A stretch of 64,000 bases of DNA, taken from contig CP154957.1 in NCBI GenBank assembly GCA_039621445.1, positions 43,907,465 through 43,971,464 on the forward strand, read 5' to 3'. The notes beneath the pieces are model-generated. The model saw only the letters and a list, made by a program, of their open reading frames with translations. It was not told the DNA's origin and did no database searches. Positions 44,810-55,851 of the stretch are shown in pieces. Position numbers and translations under genes: made by a program. Position 1 is the stretch's first letter. Every line of letters starts with the position of its first letter. This stretch comes from Euglena gracilis (taxonomy: Eukaryota > Euglenida > Euglenophyceae > Euglenales).

Positions 44810-47800
44810 TGCCTGCGAGAGGGGAGATTGGCACAGTGCAGCAGGGCTTGCAAGTCGGCGGCACTTGCAGTTGGAAGAACAAAGCCGGTAAGAAAGATGA
44901 GAAAAGAAAAGGCCTTCTCCGCTCAAATGCACACAGCCTTAGCGGCAATCCAAACAACCCCCTTGTGCTGAGGCGGTCTACAACGCACTTGGCTCATAAC
45001 AGTGGACTTGCCTTGCAATTGCGCAATCCAAACATTTCCGAGCGTATGGCCTTTGGGGTCGTTTTTGGGTCCCGTTTTGGATGAAAGCACATGTCTCAAA
45101 CCTATAATTATCAATTTCGAAGCTTCAACATCAAACCACGACAACAGCATTGGGCAGTACGTGAAAGTACGTCCCATCAATCTGCGGACTTTGTGGTCTC
45201 AGCTCCGAAGGGTATCCACTCGGTGACAATGCTGCCAGAATGCCCGCTTTTTGAGAACGAAATGAGAGGCTCGGAGGTGCCGTCAGGTTTTGTTGTCAAT
45301 TTGAAGGTTACTGCAAAGGGGGTTGAACAGAGGCATTTTAAACCAACCAAAAAAAGCTTAAATCCTCAGCCATTGTAGTAACATCACTGGGGTCTGTTTT
45401 CACACACCAGAATACACACTCAGCTAAAGCTGCTGGAAAAGACATGCAAATGTGGTGCCCGACGAAAGGGTTGCGATGGCTATTGCTTTTCAGACGTCGA
45501 AATATTACTCCTGTTTCACGGCTGGAGAGCAGATGTTTAAGAGATTTAAAATGCCTGTCAGGGGACATGGTGAATGACACCTGATCATGCATGATACAGG
45601 AAACCTCTGAGAGGCGAAATACCGCTTCAGCAAAAGGTTTTGGTGAGAATAAATGAACCGAATGACTTGCCCAATTGCGCAAACAAAAGCTAAATGTGCA
45701 CACAAACAAATTAAAAATTAAATCACTTGCGCACTGCGCATTGCGCAAATCAGGTTCAAAATAATTCTTCATTCCCCATGGTTCCTGGGATACATAAAGA
45801 AAGACTTGACTTTATGTACTCCACATCAAGCAAAGAGACCTGTTTTTTAAATTATTGCTCACCGTGTTCTCCATGAACGCCCATCCCTGCCGTAATCTCC
45901 CACAGCAGATATACGGACAGAACCCCCAGCAGCTTGATTTCCCATGAAAACCAGGGAGGGAGGGACATTACTCAGTATCAAGCATGCATTTAGGAAATAA
46001 AAAAAAAACTGATCACAGAAACTCCTTTCTGCAATTGCGCAAATGTTTCTACTGTTTCAATATTCCATGAAATGACGATTCACCCCATATTTTCATGGGA
46101 AAAGCAAAGAACGATCTTCTCTCCTCCGGAAACGTTGACAAGGACACTCCAAAACACCTTGGATTTTCTTTTCAACCCTCCACCGTGTATTTTCTTCACC
46201 GGTGCAGGGGAAGGTAAAAAGAGGCTTTTGCAGAAATCTCTTTCACAGGGTTTTCATCGGTTTGAAAAATAAAAACAGGGGGCCTATGTTTCACGAGGTT
46301 TTGGGCACGCTCCGAGCAACCAATTTTTTACCGACCCCCCCCCCCGGGGGGGGGGGGGGGGGGTCACTCCACTCTTCGAAAAACCAGTTAGTCACTTTTT
46401 TTCAGGAAACCAGCCAGTCATCCCTTGGGGGGGGGGGTAGGCCGAAGTGATTGTCTGGCTCCGAGGTTGCCAGCACCAAGAGAAGAAAAAAAATATCCCA
46501 ACAACTGCCAATCAGCACCTTTTTCGCATTTTTCACATGTTTTCGTGGCACTTGGACTGCAAAACATCGTCTCTGTCGATCCCCGAAAAGGTGCCACCAG
46601 CAGGGGAAAAAAATCAGGTTTTTGCGAAGAAAAACCCTTTTTGCGACGAGAAATGAAAGAGAAAAATTTGTTTCTTCGTTTTGCGCAATTGTGCAAAGAA
46701 ACCCCAAGAAAGCTTAACTACCAAGCAGACTGTGGTCAGTTGTGATCATCCAAAGTTTTTTCATTTTTCGTTTTTCATTTTTTTTTTCATTTTTTTCATT
46801 TTTCAAAAATCAAATACCAAACTCTTGACAAATGGTGGTCATTTATGCAATTAACATTTATTTTTGGCGTATTTTAAACTTAACTTTATTTCTTCCAATT
46901 AAAACATCCCATGCCTTAATTTCTGAACCTTTTTTATATAATAATCTCATTATTTTTCAAGTTTTCTAGAGAATTAATTTTATAGGATGACACAAACTCG
47001 TGGGCATTGAAAACAACTTGGGGGGTGCCTTGAGCTTTGGGGTGCCTGACCATAGCAGGCACCTCCTGGTGCCTGCCAACCAAGCCAATTTCCATTTCCC
47101 TTCACCATTTTCAGGCACTGAAAATGCGTGGGGTGGGTGTACCACTATCCACTCCAAAACCCAACCCCCCCCCCCCCGACAGTTTGAAAGCACCTGACCA
47201 GCCCCCCCTGAAGAAGGGTGGGGATGATGAAGAGGGGTTTGCTGAATAGTCCCAAAAGAAAAGTGTAAACACCTGAAATAAACTGACGGGCCCTTTGTGC
47301 CAGTGCCCAAATGATATGTCACGGGGGAAGGCAAAAAAAAGATGGCTCCAGTTTCTCAAAAGTGCTGAAAATTGTGCCCAAGTAACCTGGTGGCTCCAGT
47401 AAAAATGACTCCAGTTTCCTGGCACCTTGCCAGATTTTGGCAGGGTACAGGGCATGTGACGCTGCCCGGGAGATTGGTTCCAGTTGGGTAAGACATTATG
47501 GGGTGGATCAGTTTCGAATACATCACACGGACGCATAGAAGTGAAAAGTCCACGGCTTAACATGTTGAGTGAAGGGGTGGTAAGGAATAAAAGAGGGCTA
47601 TACAGGGGATGTTCGGGAAGGGCAAGGGGCAAGGGGGGAGGAGAGGGATGCCCAATGAGGAGGCGATGCGGAGGGGCGAGACACATCCCCCAACAACGTA
47701 TGGGGCGTATGCTGTGCAGGGAGGTGGAGCAGCCGTGAGGGAGGGCCTCTAGCGGGGGTTTGCTCTGTTGCTTTCAGTCAGGACTATTGCGGAGCCTGCC

Positions 47801-47890
47801 ACTACGCAAGCCACGCTCGGCTGCTGGCAGAAAGGCATTGGGCGGTGAGAAGGGTAGAGGGGGGGGTCCGGAACGACGTTCGATTGGGTT
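44810..47890. other. Intergenic region without a supported gene
   Basis: 45000-46050 is AT-rich with several TTGCGCAATTG-like motifs (45671, 45730, 46033) but no large foldback. The frame at 45091-45378 (VPSGFVVNLKVTAKG near its end) has no splice partner. 46330-46370 is a poly-C/poly-G hairpin. 46750-46980 is T-rich. 47030-47230 carries GCCTGACCATAGCAGGCACC-type short palindromes. Confidence 0.5.
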
Positions 47891-47894
47891 AGGG

Positions 47895-48657
47895 TCAGGA
47901 CCCCTTCTTCTCCGCCTTCTCCGACTTCTTGTCCGCCTTTTTGTCCAGCGACAGCCCCCCCTTCTTGGGGGACTCGTCGTCCTTGGAGCCTAGGTGCAGC
48001 CCATGCTTCACCTTCCGCCCGAGCTCCCGCACCTTCGCCCGGAAGCCCTTCTTCTTCTTCTTCTTCGACTTTGACTTGCTGCCTGCGCCTTTCGCCCCGT
48101 CTCCAGGGCTGTCCGGGAAGGCCTGCGAGGGGGAGTGGACGGACCTCCCCCACCCACCAGGACGGGGGTCCCCACCCACCATACGCTTTCCGGGATTCCC
48201 GGCCAGCCCTGGCCGTCACCGCCAGCCCCGCCGGACTCGTCGCTGCTGTCGTCCGACCCGTCCGAGCCGTCGGAGCCGTCCTCCCCGCCCCCCTCCTCCC
48301 CGTCCGCGTCACCATTCGCCCCCTCTCCCTTCTTCTTGTCTGCGGCGGAGACTGCCGGCGACGTGTCATCTGAGCACAGTGTGCAGATGTATGTGTTAGG
48401 GCAAATGTCATAATAAAAGCTCCAATAGGCAGGGTTGCAAAGGAAGGCTGGGGGGGGGGGGGGAGTCGTATTACCATTTTGGATGACTGGCAGAAAGCAC
48501 ATGCTTGTTCGTTGCTTGTTTGCTTGTTTGATGTTAGTTTGTTTGTGAATCAGTTACTTAGATTAGTTGGGCAGTTGGTTAGTTAGTTAATTCGTTCGTT
48601 CGTTCGTCCGTTGGTTGTTGGTAAATGCGCAACAGCAGCAAAAAAACAACAGGCGCT

Positions 48658-48688
<31 letters not shown>

Positions 48689-51672
48689 AATAACTGACTG
48701 ACTGCCTGACTGACTGCCTGCCTGACTAACGGACGGACGGACGGACGGACTGACTGACTACCTGCCTGCCTGCCTGCCTGCCTGCCTTGCCTGACTGACT
48801 GGTTGACTCACTGGTTGCTTGGCAATCAGTGGTGGGCGCGACCGGACCCACGGGGTGGCAGGGGGTGGGCAACGACAGGGGCAGCTCCCGGCCACGGGCG
48901 GCCTTCCCCAGCAGCTCATCCACCCGCTGGGACGCCTCCTGGGAGATGTCGTTGCCACTCATGCCCCGCCAGGGCCGGACCCACGTGGTCCTTCTGCAAC
49001 GGGGTTGGACAATATCTGAGCATTGTTTGGGGCCGTTTGGGCCAGGGTGAACCTCTCTCTGTCTGTGTCAAAATGTACCCACGGGGCCCTATCTCCCCCC
49101 GCACGATGTTTTGCTGCCTACACGCCTGGCTCGTGTGTGGGTTGCTTACAAGCCCAAAGCACCCAATTTGGGTCATTTTGAAAATGGAAAAAAAAACAAA
49201 TGCAATTCTTGGCAGTCGGAATTGAAGCCCTTGGAATGCCCATCCAACAAAAAATTCCTTTTTTTTTCTCAGGCTGTTTATTGGGCTGATTTCAAAACTG
49301 ACGTTCCCAAAATATCCCAGAAACTAATGTGATTATAACTGGCTACAAATAAATGCGCCCCTGGGCTGAGGGCTCCCACGGGCCCAGCAGGCGAGGCCTA
49401 CCCTGGGCCCAACTCCCGAAGGGCGGTCCGGACCACCCAGCTCTCCACGAGGGCGATCGTCCCCGCGTCCCCGATCTCGTTGCGCTCCACATTGAGTGCC
49501 TTCATCGTGGTGTTGACCCGCAGCATTTCGGCCGGGCCCAGGGGTAGCCGGGGTAAGACACCAGCCCCCCCCCCCCCAGCGTCCGCGTGTCCTTTTTGCT
49601 TAGCCTCTGGCAAGGGAAAGAGAGGCAGAGAAATGGACTACCCCCCCCTGAATGGAAGCCCCCCCCCCAGATTTTGACGATTGGTCCAAAAGAACCCCCC
49701 CCTTCACATGCAGTGCACGAGTGAAGAGGAAAATCCCGAATGGAGCCCCCTCCCCCTTTTCGACCAATGGTCCGAACAGAAGCCCCGGGGGGCTGCTATT
49801 CAGGGGGGGAGGGTCACGACCTCAGGTTCTGCGAAGCAGGAACTGCACACCGAACGCCCCCTTGGAAACCATCACCCCAGGACCCTGAAGGGTTTGCGGG
49901 TGTGAGTTCCTTGGGGGTGGGCAGGTTGGTCCCAGAGGTGCTGCCCTCGGAGGTCTGCGCACAGGTTTCGGGTGACCCTCCAGCACATCCCGGCAGCACA
50001 CCCGCCTCAGACAGGCCTTCCTGGTTGTCCAACCCATCCCGCAAAGGGAGGCCGATGGTGAGGACCGGCGCCGGCCAACCTCTGCCCAGCGCCACCGCCC
50101 CGTCGGGCCCCACCACGTTGGCGATGAGGTTCAGCCGCTTCAGCGTGGCGTTGGTCTTCAGGCTCTCCGCCAGGGCGATGGCCCCCTCGTGGGCGGCAGG
50201 GCGGGGCTCCCGATGGACAGGGAAAGAATGGGGGGAGGGGGGTGTGGTTCCATCTCTTTGTACTTGGGAGGCTACACTCCTGCACCGGTGCGTTGAGGTT
50301 TCAGATGGGGCACGTGGAACGCTGAGTGTGTGCGTGGAGGTTTTTGCAAAGGTGATCACACACTTTTTTATCTGGTTCTGCTGCCAGCGAAGAAAAAATC
50401 CCAGCTGAGTGGTCTGGCACGGATTCAGGCTGCAGATGAAAACATTATGTCAATTTTCTCACTGCAGCAAACCATCTTTGGCCCTCATTTTGCAGTGTGT
50501 GTGTGTGTGTGTGTGTGTGTTGTGTGTTGTGTGTGCTGTGTGTTGTGTGTGTATGTGTGGGGGGGTGCCTGCAAAGGAACGGGGGCTGACATCCACCCCC
50601 CCCCGCCCTGGGTGTGGATGTCGTTGTCCTCCAGGTCCAGCGTCTGCAGCGTCGTGTTGACCCGCAGCATGGCGGCCAGTGCCTCCGCCCCGGCGACGCG
50701 CACGTTGCTGGACCGGATGGTGAGTTCCTTCAGCGTCGCGTTGGTCTCCAGCGCCTTCGCCAGCTCAGTGTTGCCATGGCGGTGCTGGGGCTGCCTGTCC
50801 GTGAAGAGAATGATTGATAGAGTGATTGACTAGTTTTTGGCTCGAGCCAGGAGGAGTTGGCAAGAAACCACCAAAGTGAGCGCCCAAGGAAGGGGTCAGC
50901 CCATGACTAAGTCACTGTGTGATTCAGAGCAACAATTGCCGTCGAATGGGCACCGACTATCTACATCACAGTGCGCAATGAAAATATCCAGTATGGACCG
51001 CCCCCTCCCCCAAAAAGCAGTGCTTCAAACGTTCCAGTGGCTCAACACAAACGCCCACCCCAACGCCCTGCACGGCCCTGCCCAGCGCCGTCGTCCCCCA
51101 CGTCGCCCCCCTCGATGCTCAGCATCTGTAGCGTCTGGTTTTGGGCGAGGAAGTCCGCCAGCAGCTTGCAGCCGGGGGCGGCCAACACCTGGGCGTCCGG
51201 CGCAGGCCGCTGTTCACCGGCTGGGGGGGGGGGTTGGGCCCGACACAAATAAAATATTTGGGAAATCGGCCATTGGGAGAAAGGATGGCCACAACAGCAC
51301 CCACCCACCGAAGGATGTGCGAGGAGTTAAGAACTGCTTGGATCAAAACCACCTTTCCGTTCCACGTGCCTGTCTTTGGTCCCATTGGCGGGGTTCCACA
51401 GTTTTGTTTGAAATAACAAAACGTTTAATAAAGTCATAAAGTTGTTATAAAAAAATGACGTTTTGTTCAAAATAACAGCCTGGCCCGGCACCTGCCCCTT
51501 GACGTGGTTCAGGGCGAGGGACAGGAAGCCCTTGTCCTTCGCCGGCAGCCCCGCCAGCAGCGCCTTCAGCCCGTCCTCCGTCAGCTCGTCGTACTCCACG
51601 ATGAGAGCCCGCAGCTTGGGCGCCGTCTTGACCCGCGCCACGAGGGCCGAGCCCAGGCAGGGCCCGCGGCTA
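47895..51672 (-). CDS. RNI-type leucine-rich-repeat protein with acidic linker and lysine-rich tail
   Basis: Exons from 5' to 3': 51672-51492 (LRALIVEYDELTEDGLKALL), about 51220-51075 (LLADFLAQNQTLQMLSIEGG), about 50790-50612 (ATLKELTIRSSNVRVAGAEA; TTLQTLDLEDNDI), about 50205-50070 (LAESLKTNATLKRLNLIANV), about 49546-49398 (TTMKALNVERNEIGDAGTIA), about 48965-48830 (ISQEASQRVDELLGKAARG), 48369-48185 (GSDGSDGSDDSSDESGG) and 48122-47895 (SKSKSKKKKKKGFRAKVREL ... EKAEKKGS, TGA). The last two are joined in phase. The repeats follow the ribonuclease-inhibitor/NLRC3-like pattern 'N.tL..L.L..N.i...ga.ala..l', which builds protein-binding solenoids. The acidic Ser/Asp/Gly segment then Lys-rich end suggest a charged, perhaps nuclear or membrane-associating tail. 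There is no NACHT or other catalytic domain. The N-terminus beyond 51672 is not located. Confidence 0.75.
48655..48790. repeat. (GCA)n and (GACT/GACG/GCCT)n microsatellites
   Basis: About eight GCA units, then tetranucleotides ACTG, ACGG and CTGC, in an intron of the LRR gene. Confidence 0.85.
50497..50560. repeat. (GT)n microsatellite in intron
   Basis: About 12 GT units then GTGTT-interrupted units. Confidence 0.85.
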
Positions 51673-51919
51673 CCCGGACGCCGGGAGTGTGCCAAAATGC
51701 CCAGCCAGGAGAGTACTCCGGTGCTCCGGGAGTACTCCAGGAAAGGGCCCGTGGCAGTAACGTACTCGTCGGGAGGGAGGTCCAACGGCCCCGCGGGGTT
51801 TGGCTGCGGTCAAATGAATCTTTGGTGTGCAGCCTGGCCGCCGTCTGCTGGATGTGGGCCGGAAGTAAAGGACGGCTGGATGGCCCGGGTCTACCGCAAA
51901 AATGGAATCCTGCTGAGGA

Positions 51920-51978
51920 GGTTACCTGCCGGAGGCTCCAGGGAGGCTCAGGTAACCAGTTTTGTATACAGGCCGACA
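51920..51978. repeat. Short foldback, GGTTACC...GGTAACC around GGAGGCTCCAGGGAGGCTC
   Basis: GGTTACCTGCCGGAGGCTCC begins a 38-bp unit ending GGTAACC, followed by AGTTTTGTATACAG. The reverse of this arrangement opens the 11-bp minisatellite at 55372. Confidence 0.65.
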
Positions 51979-52304
51979 GTGGGACAGGAGGAGTGCAGTG
52001 ATGCAATGCGTGGTGCTGCAGACTCGGAATGCATGAATCAGCAGTTGCTCACCGGGGATGTGGCATGGGATACTGCAGGCACAGCGAGGCACAAGAGCTT
52101 AACCGAAACTGAAAATGAATTTATTCAGGCAGAAATGTACCTAAATTAATTGCCGCAACTTTTAATCCTGGATTGCACCGAAGTGTCTTCAACCAGGCGA
52201 ACGAACAATCACGTGGGGAGAGGGGGTAGGAAAACTGCATGGCAGCATGGATGTGATGTTGCAAAAACAAAGGCCACGTGAAATCCAAAGTGGTGTTCAT
52301 TTGG

Positions 52305-52410
52305 CTGTGCCCGGGGGGGAGGGGGGAGGGGGCGGGGGGCGGGGGCCCCCCCCTCCCCCACCCCCCTTCACCCCTCCCCCCTACCCCCCCCCCCCCCCCC
52401 ACCCGCTCTC
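52305..52410. repeat. Poly-G/poly-C hairpin tract
   Basis: About 45 bp of G-rich then 60 bp of C-rich sequence, largely self-complementary. Confidence 0.75.
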
Positions 52411-52440
52411 CAATAACAACGTCCCTTTGTGTGGACAAAG

Positions 52441-52680
52441 TTTGGCGGACATGGCGTAAACAGCAAACGGGTAAACGGTAAAAGCACAATAAGGCGGACA
52501 TGGTGTTTTTGTTACAAATGGATTTTTGGTTTTCAACAAGTTTGGTGGACATGGGGTAAATAGCAAACGGGTAAACGGTAAAAGCAAAATGAGTCGGACA
52601 TAGCGTTTGCGGCAAATGGATAAATGGTTTTCAAAAAATTGGCGGACATGGCGTATATAGCAAACGAGAAAACGTTTAAA
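52441..52680. repeat. 100-bp tandem repeat, 2.4 copies
   Basis: Units start at 52441, 52541 and about 52639 with TTTGG[C/T]GGACATGG and contain AGCAAACGGGTAAACGGTAA. Each unit has an internal second GGCGGACATGG-like half. It lies just downstream of the Rep-like fragment, but no function is evident. Confidence 0.8.
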
Positions 52681-52864
52681 GTGACCCGGCATCCAAACAC
52701 ATGACTTGCATTTCAGTGCATGAAAAACCATGCAGAGTGCACCTTGATTGATTGCTTCCATTTTTGTCGTCATCGGCACCAAAGCTGTTACAAAAAAAGT
52801 TAGGCGAATTGGGGCGGAAGCACGTTCCGCATTGCTCTCCTCTCTTGGTCGTCCGTTCTTTGGT

Positions 52865-53693
52865 TCATCTTCGTCTTCGTCTTCTTCTTTGATGGGCCTT
52901 GTGAACTTGCTGATAAATCATGTCGATGCGCCCCTCTACACAAACAATTGATGACACAAAATAACGCAGAAGTTGAAATGTGAAACTTGTGTAGTGACGT
53001 TGCTGGTCGATTCTTCGATACAAGGCCGCCAACTGACTCGCAGTGATCTTAGGGTACCACTCCATTGGGCTTAGGTTTGCGGTGATAAAAATGTTTAGCG
53101 ACGCTCTCCACGTTGAACCACCTTTGGTCTAAGGAGGAAAAAATTTTTAATAGGTAAAGGGTGATGGTTAGGATAAAAAAAATACCTTGTAGGGCAATGG
53201 CTTGACGATCCAGGAATTGTAAAAAGAAAGTGAAGTCCATCTACCTAACAAAATCGTCCAGCAAAATGACCTCTTCTCCGTCGTAGTTATCGAACCACAC
53301 GGTTCCACGTGATCCATCACCCATGAGTGGGCGATAGACATCGTCCGGACCGAAGACGACATAAGCCATTCTGTTCTTCCCTGTCCCTGCGTCACCATAC
53401 AGGACTTTCAGCCAGTGCCTCTTGCACATATCTATCACATAGTGAATATATTTGGATTCTATTATCATTAATACACCTACGTATCTTGGATAACGGGTGA
53501 ATGCTTGGAAGTGATCCTGCAACAGCTCCTCCATCCTAGCGTTGTGCTTGATTACTGCGTTCCTCACCTCTTCCAAGTCTGTACCCTTGCCTTGTGAGGG
53601 CATGTGAAAATGGGTCGCGGCTTCCCCGCCCCCACGAGCCACAAATGTAGTGTCGATTGATTTCCGTGTTGCACCTTGTAACTGCAATGTGTG
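52865..53693 (-). pseudogene. Endogenous CRESS-DNA-virus-like Rep, helicase part, degenerate
   Basis: In viruses with small circular ssDNA genomes, Rep nicks and unwinds the origin. This piece has the region before the helicase (TDLEEVRNAVIKHN), a Walker A loop GDAGTGKNR in which the usual Thr/Ser after Lys is Asn, and a Walker B/VWFDNYDGEE...LLDDF region. It ends with the ITAN motif, the EWY motif and the terminal YRRI arginine motif near 53000-53090. Breaks: the N-terminal HUH nuclease part is absent; a TAG stop (about 53241-53243) follows the Walker B region; and a 57-bp insert with GT...AG ends (about 53129-53185) leaves a frameshift. Transposon copy 53697-55198 abuts the 5' edge. It is non-functional as a viral Rep. 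I cannot name a virus family. Confidence 0.8.
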
Positions 53694-53696
53694 CCC

Positions 53697-55198
53697 ACAG
53701 GCATTATTTTTTTTTAAGGCGCCTCAAAAAACCTTAAAAAACCCCTGGATAAGCCCCCCCCCCCCTTTGGACTCTGCCATTTCGGCCATTTCGGTCAATT
53801 TTCAAAATATCTCCAAAATGAAGCCAAATCAAAGGAAATGTCCAGAGACCTAATTTGAAGCCCTTGGAACGCCCCATCTACAGTATTTTGATTTCCCCGC
53901 AACTCCCCGCCTAGCCCGAGATACGGCCGTTTTCGCCGCAGTTAAAAAACCTTGCCTTTGCCAGAATGCCTTGAAAAACCATAAAAACCCTTAAATACCT
54001 TAAAAAAATCACCCTGGGGAAGTTCTTCTTCCCTGTGATGACCTTAAAAAACCTTAAAAATTCTCCCTGAGAAAAAATTTTCTTGCACCAAACAAATAAT
54101 GGCATGTCCGAAACCCTGCATAAAGCCAGTCAATGCAGAAGCAGTTGCGAGCAAACAATATGAAAAACTGGATTGTTTGCCAAGGTTTCTGGCATTAGAG
54201 AGGTAGTGTGTAATGTTCAGTTGAAGTTGTTTTGGCCTCATCCATTTGGCAGATAAGCGTACTGAATTGATGACGTGCAAGGACCTGTGACTGTTGGACA
54301 CTTTTCTGCAACAGCACTGCGTTACAAGAAGACAAATTTTGGCACCTGAAATACCCGGATGCGTCAGGGCGGAGTCCATTTTCTGGTTATTCTCCATCAT
54401 TTTCCCCTTGAAAAACGTAAAACACACCAGTTTTTGTGCATAATTTGTGGGGAGTGAGTCCCACAGCTTTGATGCAACCAACCGAGTGGTAATGGTTCAC
54501 CACTTCCTTTCACCCAAAATAACGGGTTTTCAGTCCCGCCACGCCGGGGAAACACGAGGTTTTTCCAGGCAACCGCCACCGGATTCGGGGAGGATTGGCA
54601 CTTAATTTTACTTAGGCGGCCGGATTCGCACGTAAGGGTTTTTTCTTTGAAATGCGCAAATTTTACAAAATTTCTGGGACCCTTTACCCTGACACACGGA
54701 GAACAGCTTATGAACTGTTACACCCCACTGTTGAGGGGATCCTTTTATTAAAAACACCAAAAACATTCTACCCCAGCACATCCCACCATGTGCACAGGTG
54801 AAATGGGGGCATCACAAATGCCTGAGAACGCAAGAAATACAATTTCTGGCAACCACGTAACATTGCCGACCCAGAACTCGCAACCATCAATTTTTTTTTT
54901 CACTGCAATTACTTTTAATTTCTGACCCTATTCAAAACATTTGCTTGCCTGTTGACAATAACTGTCCCTCATGGACCGCCCTGATCCCCATGCTTCGCCC
55001 TAGGCTTCTTCCTTGGGCGTTCCGAAGCCACAGAGGAGTCTGAAGCCATCGGGACATCTTTGGGGTCTGACATTTTAGCTGAGGGAAAAAATGCCTTAAA
55101 AAACCTTAAATTTTTTTAAAAATCCTCAAAAACCCTTAAAAACCCTTAAAAAAAGCCGTAAAATTTTTTGAGAAATATCGCCTCAAAAATATAATGCC
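53697..55198 (-). mobile_element. TIR DNA transposon (AGGCATTATT family), 1.5 kb, inverted copy
   Basis: Ends AGGCATTATTTTTTTTAAGG (53697) and ...AAAATATAATGCCT (55198). Reverse-complemented, its first about 270 bp (with the 34-codon ORF) and last about 480 bp match the copy at 18390-19638. For example both share GCATTGACTGGCTTTATGC and GCCATTATTTGTTTGGTGCA. Within it, 53800-53930 carries the dispersed CTCGGGCTAGGCGGGGAGTT module. No target duplication is evident. Confidence 0.8.
54969..55073 (-). CDS. 34-aa ORF, second transposon copy
   Basis: Starts at 55073 and ends with TGA at 54969. Identical to the ORF at 18514-18618 except Val for Gly at residue 7, and likewise preceded by a pyrimidine tract ending CAG. 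Conserved length and frame in two diverged copies suggest either recent common origin or coding constraint. Confidence 0.5.
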   Translation of the reverse strand: MSDPKDVPMASDSSVASERPRKKPRAKHGDQGGP

Positions 55199-55371
55199 TG
55201 GTTCCCTGCAAAAAAAACTGCATGTGTGCAGCTTTTTTCAACAAAAAAAAGGTGCAAAAAACTGCAAAAAAAACTGCAAAAAAACCTGCAAAAAAACCCA
55301 AAACGTGAAAAATGCAAAAAAAAAAAACTGCAAAAACTGCACGGTGCATATCGCCCCCCTGCGAACATGGC

Positions 55372-55560
55372 CTGTGTACAAAATTGGTTACCTTCCGGAG
55401 GCTCCAGGGAGGCTCCTCGGGTAACCAGCCTCCAGGGAGGCTCCCCGGAGGGAGGCTCCAGGGAGGCTCCAGGGAGGCTCCAGGGAGGCTCCAGGGAGGC
55501 TCCAGGGAGGCTCCAGGGAGGCTCCGGGTAGGCTCAGGTAACCAGCCTCCAGGGAGCCTC
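55372..55560. repeat. 11-bp minisatellite GGCTCCAGGGA
   Basis: About twelve units of GGCTCCAGGGA and variants, opening with TGTACAAAATTGGTTACC and interrupted by GGTAACC boxes. It looks like an expansion of the foldback seen at 51920. Confidence 0.85.
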
Positions 55561-55708
55561 CTCGGAGGTTCCAGGTATCCTAAAGTGAGGATTCCAAATT
55601 TTCTGGGACCCGGATGGCCCCTCCTCCCCTGGGGTCCCGGGGGGGGGGGGGTCCTTCCGGCTCCAGAAAGCCCCAGACACCAAATCACTGTTTCCCGGAG
55701 CCCAGCAC

Positions 55709-55851
55709 GAGTCAGGGTCAAGGGCGAGGCCCCGGCCCCGCCTGCCCTGGATCTGCGCCAGGGAGTCCACGCCCACCGTCCACTCGGTCAGGCCCTTCGC
55801 CTGGATGTCGTCCAGGTTGCGGGTGAACTCCTCCATGGGGATGGGGGAGGC
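55709..55851 (-). CDS. Single exon, unknown protein
   Basis: After a poly-C/AG acceptor (upper edge 55851) the minus frame reads ASPIPMEEFTRNLDDIQAKG then LTEWTVGVDSLAQIQG, to a possible donor near 55708. It is GC-rich and clearly protein-like. It may be the 3' continuation of the exons at 61-63 kb on the same strand. Family unknown. Confidence 0.45.

Noticed and set aside
48485-48600. Possible promoter or origin from GTTTGTTTG/GTTAGTT repeats
   Set aside because: Simple-sequence drift inside an intron of the minus-strand gene; no other signal.
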